From Branchiostoma floridae (taxonomy: Eukaryota; Chordata; Leptocardii; Amphioxiformes; Branchiostomatidae): 56,361 nucleotides of DNA. The position numbers were made by a program, and so were the translations under genes. Below, piece after piece: positions 21,671 through 31,020 of this stretch (positions are counted from its first letter, which is position 1; each line of letters starts with the position of its first letter). Location of the stretch: positions 61,262 to 117,622 of the forward strand of contig NW_023365792.1 in NCBI RefSeq assembly GCF_000003815.2, written 5' to 3'. The notes under the pieces were generated by a model, which made no database searches, was not told the DNA's origin, and saw nothing but the letters and a program-made list of their open reading frames with translations.

Positions 21671-21748
21671 TGCACGAGCAACCTCCATGGAGGAGCTCCA
21701 CAGAGCTGACCTCCATGGAGGTTGGTCGTGCAGCCCTCCAGCTCCACC
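21671..21748 (+). repeat. Terminal hairpin of foldback 1
   Basis: Just inside the end, TTGCACGAGCAACCTCCATGG and CCATGGAGGTTGGTCGTGCA form a hairpin with a short loop, so each end has an inverted repeat nested inside the large one. The same hairpin is at 30056-30128. Confidence 0.85.
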
Positions 21749-22177
21749 GAGCGAGCTCTATGCGCTATGAATACAAACACTTGGTTCTCGTCACCTTCAT
21801 GGAATTTTTAGTACTACACGGAGGAGCTTCTCTCGTAGAGGACAAACAACCGGACTGAACTAGCAGCTGTACGCAAAACATGGTACACGGGCTATTAATG
21901 TATACATTTGGTTCACGTCACCCAAAACAAATTGGTCTTAGCGCTCTATACGGTAACAGAGAACTGTTTAAGTAGCGCTGAACGGGCTATGAATGTAAAC
22001 ACTTGCTTCACGTCACCATTAACAAATCGGTGTTTAGGGGTCCATACAGAGATATTGTAAACAACAAACACACAGAGCCGATAGCTGACCGAGCAGCTCC
22101 ACGGGCTATATGAATGTAAACACTTGCTTCACGTCACCATCAACAAATCGGTGTTTAAGGCTCCATACAGAGATATT

Positions 22178-22297
22178 GGCTACGGCCGCGTGGCGCGTTG
22201 GTACACCCGATCCCTCGATCTCGGAAGTTAAGCAACGCGACGGTCCGGATAGTACTTGGATGGGAGACCAACCAAGGACGTTCGGATTGCTGTAGCC
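22178..22297 (+). ncRNA. 5S rRNA-like head with internal Pol III promoter
   Basis: The length (120) and order of elements match 5S rRNA. The 5' and 3' ends pair (GGCTAC/GTAGCC, helix I). CGCGTTG pairs with CAACGCG (helix II). CTTGG pairs with CCAAG (helix IV). Box A region GGAAGTTAAGCAACG (22223-22237) and box C GGATGGGAGACC (22258-22269) are kept. Helix II differs in sequence from usual animal 5S yet still pairs. It is part of the SINE, so it is not called as a true rRNA gene. Confidence 0.85.
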
Positions 22298-22445
22298 TCA
22301 CGAAGCTTTCCACGAAATCGTCTTCCGGGAGGGACGTAAAACGGGGGTCCCGTGCTCGAGGAGGTGCCTCGACCACGTTAATCAGCCTCATTACTCATAA
22401 TTTGGGTACCTACTGGCTGGCAAAATACACCTGGTGATTATTATT
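22178..22445 (+). mobile_element. 5S rRNA-derived SINE
   Basis: The element interrupts one unit of the array between AGATATT and GTAAACAAC, so its limits are clear. A 120-base 5S-like head (22178-22297) is followed by a body with a GGGAGGGACGTAAAACGGGG box, resembling central domains shared by many invertebrate SINEs, and then a LINE-type 3' end TGGTGATTATTATTAT. The bases ATATT at both edges may be a short duplication. SINEs with 5S promoters form the SINE3 class. The family name cannot be set without a database. Confidence 0.85.
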
Positions 22446-23305
22446 ATATTGTAAACAACAAACACACGGAGCCGAAAGCTGTTTGAGCAGCTCCACGGGC
22501 TATATGAATGTAAACACTTGCTTCACGTCACCATCAACAAATCGGTGTTTAAGGCTCCATACAGAGATATTGTAAACAACAAACACACGGAGCCGATAGC
22601 TGTTTGAGCAGTTCCACGGGCTATATGAATGTAAACACTTGCTTCACGTCACCATCAACAAATGAGTATTTAGGGCTCCATACAGAGATATTGTAAACAA
22701 CAAACACACGGAGCCGATAGCTGACCGAGCAGCTTCACGGGCTATATGAATGTTAACACTTGGTTCACGTCACCATCAACAAATCGGTGTTTATTGCTCC
22801 ATACAGAGATATTGTAAACAACAAACACACGGAGCCGATAGCTGACCGAGCAGCTCCACGGGCTATATGAATGTTAACACTTGGTTCACGTCACCATCAA
22901 CAAATCGGTGTTTAAGGCTCCATACAGAGATATTGTAAACAACAAACACACGGAGCCGATAGCTGTTTGAGCAGCTCCACGGGCTATATGAATGTAAACA
23001 CTTGGTTCACGTCACCATCAACAAATCGGTGCTTAGGGCTCCATACAGAGATACTGTAAACAACAAACACACGGAGCCGATAGCTGTTTGAGCAGCTCCA
23101 CGGGCTATATGAATGTAAACACTTGCTTCACCTCACCATCAACAAATCTGTGTTTAGGGCTCCATACAGAGATACTGTAAACAACAAACACACGGAGCCG
23201 ATAGCTGTTTGAGCAGCTCCACGGACTATATGAATGTAAACACTTGGTTCACGTCACCATCAACAAATCGGTGTTTAGGGCTCCGTACAGAGATACTGTA
23301 AAGTA

Positions 23306-25090
23306 CAAACTTTTATCAAGCTCCTTGGTTTGCCATTGTAAAGAATGCGAAAACTTCGCACCTCAGTACTAATCGTTCAGAATGGCTGATTTGGGGTTTG
23401 ATTCAGCCCTGTGACAAATTTGGGGAAATGTGTTGGCCCACTATGAAAAAAATGGTTTCAGAAAACAAATATTTAGACCAGTTATGAGATCTCCAATACC
23501 AGGTGTGCCTGTTTTTAGAAGAATTTAAATGACTGCCAAGAGAGAGTAGTTGGTCCACCCATCCTTTTCGGATACGGGCAATGAGGTAAAACTTCCTTGG
23601 TACGAGGTTTGCAACAGGTCTAAATATTTCTTTTATTCAACCACATGTTGTTTTTGCACAAAGTGGGCAACAGACAAACACACACACGCGCGCGCGCGCA
23701 ATGCACACAAACACTAGCAATAATTGTTAATTTTTTGTATGGTTGAATACAAAGGTTGAAAGAACAAAAAACAACCCGTTTATTGAATGAAGCAAGCGGT
23801 GCATTGTTTATATGTCGGCTCTCGCAAGGAAAGCTGAAAGTTTGCACCTCCGTGCTAATCCGAAATCGTCTCAAAGCGCGCCCTTACCACGCCAGAACAC
23901 TGACGCCAGAGCTCTAAGGATCGTATGGATTCCGTAAAACTCATATGAATTAAGTCAGATTCGTGTGTTTTTTAATCTCCAAGCAGATCCTACAATGGCC
24001 GATAAGGTTAATAAGTACCAAACTCAGACGAAGGAGTGTAGTAAGCACAAAAGGTGTCTTTTGCCTGAATTGTGAGGAGCTTACAAACTTGTGTTCAATA
24101 TTAAAACCTTTGAGATTAATATTGAATTAATACTAGTAGTCAAAGATAGTTTGCGCAAACTGTAATTTGACATTACTCTTCCCACGGAGCTTTTATATTT
24201 TTGCTCTACCAGGCTACATGGCCCACTCTCCAATCAAGCATTTACAGGTTGGTAGAGTCTTCAACATTGTCAACTTCTCATATGCCGGTAGGACCAGCGG
24301 GGAAAAGTGACCTTTGGGCTGGTCAAACTTTACTCCACCAACATCTGCTTGGAAAGTTATACGTCAGTCAGCCAGCTGCTTCCGGCGTCAGTGTCCTGGC
24401 GTGGTAAGGTCGCGCTCTGGGGCGATTTCGGATTAGCACGGAGGCGCGAACTTTTAGCTTTCCTGGCTAGAGCCAACAAACCGCTTCATTCAATGAATGG
24501 GTTGTTTTGATTTCTTCTCAGATATCAAGAACTTTCAATGAGATTGAGATTACGGAATTCATACGAGCTCTACTAATCGTAAATATATCGTGTGTATTTC
24601 GCAAAGCTCTTTTGAATTCAAATCCGTGTGTTTTTTGGTAATGAATCGTTTAAAATAACTATAAATTTCTTATGAAAGCCGTTATATTCTTATAAAAACA
24701 GGCACCCCTGGCTTTGAAGATCTCCTCAGGTTGAAATTTATATCTTAATGAAGCCATATGTGTGTTTTTTTCGTAGTGGACCAACAGATTTCTACAAACT
24801 TGTCACAGGGCTGAAGTAAACCAATAACAGCTATTAGCATGAAGGTGCGAAGTTTGCTAATTCTTTACAATGGCAAACAAACAAGTATCTATTCTCCTAG
24901 CAGAGGTTGGGTCCCCACGTGAAGGGAGCGAACCAATAAATTCCGACTACTTTTCCCAACTCACTATTCTGTGACCAAAAATCCGCTTGAAGAAAAAAAA
25001 ATTCACTTTCTTGGGTAATTCAATGGTACGTTAGGTAATGAGTATTGTTTTGTCCGCATGATTTGTAACCTCCTTGTTTTATATATTCAT
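23306..25090. other. Core of foldback 1
   Basis: The inner arm blocks are inverted: for example GTGCTAATCCGAAATCG (about 23851) matches the reverse of CGATTTCGGATTAGCAC (about 24423), and TTTGCCATTGTAAAGAAT (about 23328) matches the reverse of a block at about 24860. A CACACGCGCGCG microsatellite is at 23677-23698. No ORF with recognisable motifs; the centre (about 23931-24370) is unique. Confidence 0.75.
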
Positions 25091-25752
25091 AGTGCATAGA
25101 GGTGCTCGGTCAGCTATCCACTCTGTGTATGTTTGATGTTTACAGTATCTCTGTATGGAGCCCTAAACACCGATTTGTTGATGGTGACGTGAACCAAGTG
25201 TTAACATTCATATAGCCCGTGGAGCTGCTCAAACAGCTATTGGCTCCGTCTGTTTGTTGTTTACAGTATCTCTGTATGGAGCCCTAAACACCGATTTGTT
25301 GATGGTGACGTGAACCAAGTGTTTACATTCATATAGCCCGTGGTGCTGCTCGATCAGCTATCGGCTCCGTGTGTTTGTTGTTTACAATACCTCTGTATGG
25401 AGCCCTAAACACCGATTTGTTGATGGTGACGTGAACCAAGTGTTTACATTCATATAGCCCGTGGAGCTGCTCAAACAGCTATCGGCTCCGTGTGTTTGTT
25501 GTTTACAGTATCTCTGTATGGAGCCCTAAACACCGATTTGTTGATGGTGACGTGAACAAAGTGTTTACATTCATATAGCCCGTGGAGCTGCTCAAACAGC
25601 TATCGGCTCCGTGTGTTTGTTGTTTACAGTATCTCTGTATAGAGCCCTAACACCGAGTTGTTGATGGTGACGTGAAGCAAGTGTTTACATTCATATAGCC
25701 CGTGGAGCTGCTCAAACAGCTATCGGCTCCGTGTGTTTGTTGTTTACAGTAT
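25091..25752 (-). repeat. Right-arm tandem array, ~121-bp unit
   Basis: About five and a half units of the same repeat as the left arm but in reverse orientation. The last unit is cut by the CR1-like insertion after AGTAT and resumes at 29743. Confidence 0.95.
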
Positions 25753-25836
25753 CTGCATCTGCATCTGCATAAGTTACCCCCAAATGACCCCGCGAGGGGC
25801 AAAAGTAGGGGGGGGGGGGGAGCTGAGGCTCCCGGG

Positions 25837-28266
25837 TTAGGGCGGGCAGGCCGCCTGCCTGGCACGGAAGTGCTCAACGTTGGGAGCGCTTACAACCGTG
25901 CCAGGCAGGGCATTCCACTCGGGAATTGTGCGTGGGAAAAAAGAATGTTTGTAGATATCGGTGCGTGCAAATATGTGTTGATATTTGAAGTCGTGACTAC
26001 CCCGGGTGCGCCCTTGGGCAGGCTTCAGAATATTGCTGGCGTCTATGTTAATATTATTGTTGACTACTTTATAGAAAAAGGTGAGGCGGGCGTTCCTCCT
26101 CCTTTCGGAGAGAGGGCGCCACTGCAGGTCTGAAAGCATTTGTGTCACGCTGCTAGTCTGCCGGTAGTCATTTAGGGTCACTCGGGCTGCCCTGCGCTGG
26201 ACGGCCTCCACCGCCTGTATCCCTTTGTTGGTGTACGGGTCCCAGACGATGGCACTATATTCCAAGTGAGGCCGTACCAGCGCTTTGTAACAAGTGGCCT
26301 TGACCCTAGATGGACAATGGGTCAAGTTGCGCCGAATGACTCCTAGGACCTTACCAGCTTTGCTAGTGGCGTGGTTGATATGGGTGTCCCACCGCAAATC
26401 GTCGGACAGTTGTACTCCAAGATAGGGGTGGGACTTAACACCGGTAAGGGCTTCTCCACAGAGGGAGTACTGAGTTATGATGGGGTGCTTTTTACGGGTG
26501 ATATGGAGGATGTGACATTTAGAGGGGTTGAACGACATGAGCCAACGATTTTGCCATTCTGTTAGCGCATCGAGGTCAGACTGCAGCCCTTGTGCGTCAG
26601 AAGGCTTGCTGATAGTTCGATAAATCAAGCAATCGTCAGCAAACAGTCGAACATGTGAGTCTACGGAATCGGGTAGGTCATTAATGTAGAGCAGAAATAG
26701 CAGAGGGCCTAACACAGTACCCTGCGGAACTCCAGAGGTGACCTTGACAGCTTTAGATGTTCCACCGTCAAAGACAACCCTCTGGGTTCTCTCCGTAAGG
26801 AAGGCCCTAAGCCAAGACTGAAGGAGGCCAGAAATACCATAGTGCTCGAGCTTGCTCAGCAGACGTTCGTGTGGCACAGTATCGAATGCTTTGCTAAAGT
26901 CAAGCACCGCGGCATCGACCTGTTTGTTCTGGTCCATGTTCTTGGCCAGGTCTTGGAGGGTAAGCACCAGCTGGCTCTCGCAGGACAGACCCTTCCTGAA
27001 GCCGTGTTGCGCAGGGGACAGAATGCCATGAGCGTCTAGATGTTTCATCATGTGGCTGTGCACGATGTGTTCGAGCACTTTACCACAGACCGATGTCAGA
27101 GACACTGGCCTATAGTTTGATGGCAAGGTTCTGTCCCCCTTTTTGAAGATTGGAGCGATGTTAGCTGTTCTCCAATCTTCAGGAACATCTCCCGTGGATA
27201 TTGACTGGGAGAATATGACCTGTAATATTGGCGCAATTTGTTCGGCTACGGTCTTCAGGAGGCGAGGTGGTAATCCGTCTGGTCCTGTGGCCTTGCTGGG
27301 GTTAAGACAGGAGAGCTGTTTGGCTACCCCCTCCACTGTGATGTTAAGGGAGGGGATAGTTGGAGCTTTGGGTTCGCCAAGGGTAGGAACGGTGGTCTTA
27401 TCCTCCCTGGTAAACACTGACTCAAACTGGGCCCCCAGTGCATCAGCCTTTTCTTTGGGGTCAGATGTTAGCACCCCCTGATGTCTTAGGGCGGACGCAC
27501 CAGTAGAGTCTTGTCTGATGGATTTGACATAGCTCCAAAAGGCCTTGGGATTATCCTCGATGTTAGACTCCAGGTAGTTGGAGACATAATCCCTATGGGC
27601 CTTCCTAACTCTCTGCTTAACGCCCTTCCTACACCTCTTGAACTTTGCCCAGGCTTCATTGGAGTTGGATCTCCTAGCCTTGGAAAAAAGTTCAGACCGC
27701 TTACGCATAGCTTTGCGAATCTGGGGAGTTATCCAAGGTTTGTTGGATTGTGGCCTCACTTTTTTCCTGGGGACATGCTTATTGGCAGCACCACTAACGG
27801 CTGCCTTAAACAGCTCCCAGTTTTCTGAGGCAGTGTTGTGCTGAGCCTGGTCTGCAAACTCTCGACTGTAAGTTGCCATATCCTGCTGAAGTGCATCGAT
27901 GTTAGCTTTCCTCCACAGGTATATGAGCCGATCTTTTGAGTTTGATGTTTGGGGCTTTACTTGAACATCAATCAGCGGGATGTCATGATCGCTGAGACCT
28001 GGTAAGATTTTGACTCTCTCCACTAAGGTGGAATTTGTGGTGAGAAACAGATCCAGGGTGTTCGAAGTTTGCCCCACAGTACGAGTTGGTTCACAGACCA
28101 TTTGTTCCAGACCACAGTCATTGGCAAGGCTGATGTAATTGCTAGTGAGAGTGGATGGATTGGAAGCGGTGGCATTAGCTTCAGGGTTCCAGGTCGCATC
28201 AGGCAGGTTGAAGTCACCTGCTAGCCAGATGTGGGCATTGTTGTTATTAGCCCGCTTTTGCAGCAC
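25837..28266 (-). CDS. CR1-like ORF, C-terminal part: endonuclease end and reverse transcriptase
   Basis: 809 residues. It opens with the end of the endonuclease (WLAGDFNLPDATW; SDHDIPLIDV with the catalytic SDH). RT follows: GPDGLPPRLLKTV, NYRPVSLTSVCGKVLE, VLDFSKAFDTVPH (motif A), GVPQGTVLGPLLF (motif B), LFADDCLIYR (motif C), thumb block RPHLEYSAIVW, and the SFFPRTIPEWNALP motif of CR1/L2/Rex-type C-termini. All catalytic Asp residues are present and there is no internal stop. The frame is offset from the upstream ORF at the G15 run, which could be a real mutation or a base-count error in the assembly. Confidence 0.93.
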   Translation of the reverse strand: MLQKRANNNNAHIWLAGDFNLPDATWNPEANATASNPSTLTSNYISLANDCGLEQMVCEPTRTVGQTSNTLDLFLTTNSTLVERVKILPGLSDHDIPLIDVQVKPQTSNSKDRLIYLWRKANIDALQQDMATYSREFADQAQHNTASENWELFKAAVSGAANKHVPRKKVRPQSNKPWITPQIRKAMRKRSELFSKARRSNSNEAWAKFKRCRKGVKQRVRKAHRDYVSNYLESNIEDNPKAFWSYVKSIRQDSTGASALRHQGVLTSDPKEKADALGAQFESVFTREDKTTVPTLGEPKAPTIPSLNITVEGVAKQLSCLNPSKATGPDGLPPRLLKTVAEQIAPILQVIFSQSISTGDVPEDWRTANIAPIFKKGDRTLPSNYRPVSLTSVCGKVLEHIVHSHMMKHLDAHGILSPAQHGFRKGLSCESQLVLTLQDLAKNMDQNKQVDAAVLDFSKAFDTVPHERLLSKLEHYGISGLLQSWLRAFLTERTQRVVFDGGTSKAVKVTSGVPQGTVLGPLLFLLYINDLPDSVDSHVRLFADDCLIYRTISKPSDAQGLQSDLDALTEWQNRWLMSFNPSKCHILHITRKKHPIITQYSLCGEALTGVKSHPYLGVQLSDDLRWDTHINHATSKAGKVLGVIRRNLTHCPSRVKATCYKALVRPHLEYSAIVWDPYTNKGIQAVEAVQRRAARVTLNDYRQTSSVTQMLSDLQWRPLSERRRNARLTFFYKVVNNNINIDASNILKPAQGRTRGSHDFKYQHIFARTDIYKHSFFPRTIPEWNALPGTVVSAPNVEHFRARQAACPP

Positions 28267-28274
28267 TGATCTTT

Positions 28275-29345
28275 CTAGTGCTGCAAAATCATCATGACCA
28301 GCTGAGGGGGGGGGGGGGGGCGATAGTAGGCCCCTATGTAGATGGACTTACTGTTAGCCAGATGGTCCCGGACCCAGGTCAACTCGCAGGGACAGTCCGG
28401 GTCTGGGTGGTGGGTTGCTATGATGTTGTTCTTTACAGCAACAAGCACACCCCCTCCCCGGTCAGCTCTGTCTCTCCTGAACACATTGTACGTGTCCGGA
28501 AAGATTTCGCTGCTGCCCACTGACGAGTCCAGCCACGTCTCAGTGCCAACAACAATGTCTGGTTGCACAGCTTCGCAAAATGCATGCAGTTCAGGTACCT
28601 TATTGCGGATAGATTGAAAGTTGATCACACAGGTCCTGACTGGTTTGGTATGTGTGCGGTCACGAGGCGGTGGAGTAATACCATATCCGATAGGCGAAGA
28701 CGTAGCGATAGGCGAGCCGATAGATCTTGCTGGACTAGAACAGGTGCTGGTGTTAAAAGAAGAGAAACAATTAGAAGTTTCGAATACTGTAGTGTTGAAG
28801 AGGCTGGAGCTGAAGTTAGGTAGGCTGCAGGAGCAGCAAATCCAGGACACGTTAGGGTTGTTGATGGTATTATAGACCGGTGTTGACATACCCATGCAGT
28901 CAGTATGGTACCAGACATCACATGAGTCGCAACAGATGGCATGCCGGCCGTCCACCTTTTCCCACCTGACGGCTCGATGGCATACGCCGCAGGGGTACTT
29001 CGGTGCCCTAGGTCCCGGATTTAACTCCACATCTCCAGCCAGAAGGATTATCAGGGTGAGGCTGAACAGAGTGAATTTAGGTCTGCAGTGGGGTGCTAAT
29101 TTACCATTAGAGTTAATGAAGATAGAGACTAATGTTAACTTCAGGGAGTGATTGGCACATCTGTTGTCCAGCAGGGGAGTTAACGGGAATGGACTGTTAA
29201 AGGATGGTTTAAGGGTGTGTGGTATGCCTTCATGCCTGGGAGTGAAGGGAGAGGGATCATGGTGAGAGTTTACAATTAACACTAAGCAGTGGGCTGTTAG
29301 TAGAATGCTGCCCAAGATGGTTGAGAATGTAACGAAACATGTCAT
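28275..29345 (-). CDS. CR1-like ORF, N-terminal part: 2A, PHD finger, endonuclease
   Basis: 356 residues. Residues 5-27 are hydrophobic and a second hydrophobic stretch (about 91-103) leads directly into GDVELNPGP (104-112), a match to the 2A consensus DxExNPGP that makes ribosomes skip a bond between Gly and Pro. Then a PHD finger (119 to about 173) with CxxC...CxxC...HxxC...CxxC spacing. From about 240 an APE-type endonuclease starts (INFQSIRNKVPEL, VGTETWLD with the catalytic Glu, RGGGVLVAV, GAYYRPP). The frame ends at the G15 run at 28306-28320 and the endonuclease continues in the next frame. PHD modules and 2A motifs are both known from CR1-like elements of marine deuterostomes. The start is the first ATG of the frame. 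Confidence 0.88.
   Translation of the reverse strand: MTCFVTFSTILGSILLTAHCLVLIVNSHHDPSPFTPRHEGIPHTLKPSFNSPFPLTPLLDNRCANHSLKLTLVSIFINSNGKLAPHCRPKFTLFSLTLIILLAGDVELNPGPRAPKYPCGVCHRAVRWEKVDGRHAICCDSCDVWYHTDCMGMSTPVYNTINNPNVSWICCSCSLPNFSSSLFNTTVFETSNCFSSFNTSTCSSPARSIGSPIATSSPIGYGITPPPRDRTHTKPVRTCVINFQSIRNKVPELHAFCEAVQPDIVVGTETWLDSSVGSSEIFPDTYNVFRRDRADRGGGVLVAVKNNIIATHHPDPDCPCELTWVRDHLANSKSIYIGAYYRPPPPPQLVMMILQH
29010..29036 (-). other. 2A ribosome-skipping motif
   Basis: The codons read GDVELNPGP. All consensus positions (D, E, N, P, G, P) are present. It follows a hydrophobic helix, an arrangement reported for echinoderm 2A sequences that double as signal sequences. Skipping would release the first 111 residues from the PHD-endonuclease-RT protein. 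Confidence 0.85.
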
Positions 29346-29742
29346 AATGCCTGACCTGCAGGGGTTCTCTCCTACTCAACAGGAGGAACGCCACGCTGGT
29401 GGGGGGCAAATTACATCGTAAATATGGGATATACAATATAGAGAACAGTACTATAGAATGTATATAAAAGTGGAACGGTCTCACCGGTCGGCAAAGGTGG
29501 CGTCGAGCACGCGCCGGGAGACGGGGGAGGGGGGCGCTATGTAAATCTAAGAAAAAGAACTAAAAATGCGCCGCCCAAGAGCGTCCGGGGTCCAGAAAGT
29601 TCAGGCTGATGTTACGGCTGTTTGTAGATGTAAAGATGTGTGGATGGAGTGTGGAAACAAAACTAAAAAGAACTAAAAAGAGTGGAAAGTGATGGGGCTC
29701 TAAAATCGGCCTCCCGCCCGCCCGGGATGACCTCAATGACCT

Positions 29743-30136
29743 AGTATGTCTGTATGGAGCCCTAAACACCGATTTGTTGATGGTAGTGAATCAAGTGTTT
29801 ACATTCAAAGCCCGTAGAGCGCTGCTTGGACAGACCTGTGACCGATTTGTTTTGGGTGACATGAACCAAATGTTTAACGTTACATTCATAGCCCGTGTAA
29901 CGGAACCATGTTTTTTTAATGTGCGTAGAGCTGCTAGTTCAGCCCGGTTGTTTGTCCTCTACGAGAGAACCTCCTCCATGTAGTTTTAAAAATTCCATGA
30001 AGGTGACGAGAACCAAATGTTTGTATTTATAGCGCATAGAGCTCGCTCGGTGGAGCTGGAGGGCTGCACGAGCAACCTCGATGGAGGTCAGCTCTGTGGA
30101 GCTCCTCCATGGAGGTTGCTCGTGCAGCCCCTATTG
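29743..30136 (-). repeat. Outer right arm of foldback 1
   Basis: Reverse complement of the outer left arm at 21661-22040. It holds one array unit, then the unique block with GTTTGTCCTCTACGAGAGAA and the terminal hairpin. Confidence 0.9.
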
Positions 30137-30144
30137 GGCACGTG
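30137..30144. repeat. Right 8-bp target-site duplication, GGCACGTG
   Basis: Matches 21653-21660. It lies within a longer palindrome GCACGTGC. Confidence 0.75.
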
Positions 30145-30234
30145 CACGGCTTTAATCTATTTGGGGGCCCTTCTTCCTTCATTGATGGTCGTGGTGCAGC
30201 CTGGTGTGGCGTGTATGCAGGGACGAATTTTCCT

Positions 30235-31020
30235 AATGTGTTGAGCATATTGAATATGGATCAGGCCCATGATCCCGTCCAGGTTGTGTTTTAAAGAGAT
30301 GTACATATTGAATATGGGTTAGGCCCATGGTCCTGTCTATGTTTGTGTTATAAAGAGGTGTATTATATTGATATGGGTCAGGCCCATGGTCCCGTCTATA
30401 TTTGCGTTATAAAAAGGTTGTATATATTGATATGGGTCAGGCCCATGGTCCCGTCTATGTTTGTGTTATAAAAAGGGTGTATATATTGATATGGGTCAGG
30501 CCCATGGTCCCGTCTATGTTTGTGTTATAAAGAGGTGTATATATTGATATGGGTCAGGCCCATGGTCCCGTCTATGTTTGTGTTATAAAGAGGTGTATAT
30601 ATTGATATGGGTCAGGCCCATGGTCCCGTCTATATTTGTGTTATGAAGAGATGTATATATTGATATGGGTTAGGCCCATGGTCCCGTCTATGTTTGTGTT
30701 ATAAGAAGGTGTATATATTGATATGGGTCAGGCCCATGGTCCCGTCTATATTTGTGTTATAAAGAGATGTATATATTGATATGGGTCAGGCGCATGGTCC
30801 TGTCTATGTTTGTGTTATAAAGAGGTGTATATATTGATATGGGTTAGGCACATGGTCCCGTCTATGTTTGGATTATAAAGAGATGTATATATTGATATGG
30901 GTCAGGCCCATGGTCCTGTCTATGTTTGTGTGTTAAAGATGGAAATATATTTGAATATGGGTTAGGCCCATGCTTGTCTTTTTAAATATGTGAACATTGG
31001 AATATGGGTCAGGCCCATGG
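30235..31020 (+). repeat. Tandem array of ~59-bp units with a palindromic core
   Basis: About 14 units with GATATGGGTCAGGCCCATGG and CCCGTCTATGTTTGTGTTAT. ATGGGtcagGCCCAT is an inverted repeat able to form a small hairpin, repeated every 58-61 bases. The array ends about 110 bases before the acceptor of the gag-like exon. Confidence 0.95.

Larger units (their letters stand above)
21960..23305 (+). repeat. Left-arm tandem array, ~120-bp unit
   Basis: About ten units, each with CTCCATACAGAGATATTGTA, AACAAACACACGGAGCCGAT, a GAGCAGCTCCACGGGC block and TTCACGTCACCATCAACAAA. Units are 118-121 bases and similar throughout. One unit near 22177 is split by the SINE. The right arm has the same unit in reverse. 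Confidence 0.95.
25753..29742 (-). mobile_element. Near full-length CR1-like LINE in the right arm
   Basis: The insertion is flanked by AGTAT (25748-25752 and 29743-29747) and interrupts an array unit, so both ends are known. Length is about 3.99 kb. On the minus strand: 5' UTR (29346-29742), then an ORF with hydrophobic segments, a 2A motif, a PHD finger and APE endonuclease, then the RT in a second frame, then a 3' UTR ending in GATGCA hexamers. Its 3' part is about 99% identical to the copy at 325-1223. The only clear lesion is a frame break at a run of 15 G. This is a recently mobile, possibly still complete element. Confidence 0.92.
21661..30136. mobile_element. Giant foldback (TU/FB-like) transposon 1
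   Basis: The left arm (21661 to about 23930) and the right arm (about 24370 to 30136) are reverse complements over long stretches, from a near-terminal GGGG-TGCACGAGCAACCTCC through tandem arrays to unique inner blocks around 23320-23900 and 24390-24890. The outermost bases differ (GAGAAGGGG left, CAATAGGGG right). It is flanked by the 8-bp direct repeat GGCACGTG. Without the two later insertions it is about 4.2 kb. No transposase ORF is present, so it is non-autonomous. Inverted arms built of tandem units with 8-bp duplications are known from sea urchin TU elements; 8-bp duplications also fit hAT or P superfamily enzymes. The central spacer is about 23931-24370. Confidence 0.85.

Noticed and set aside
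22178-22297. Functional 5S rRNA gene
   Set aside because: It is joined to a SINE body and tail and lies inside an array unit, so it is the head of a mobile element.
25702-26133. Plus-strand ORF of 143 codons
   Set aside because: It is the antisense shadow of the CR1-like RT gene on the minus strand.
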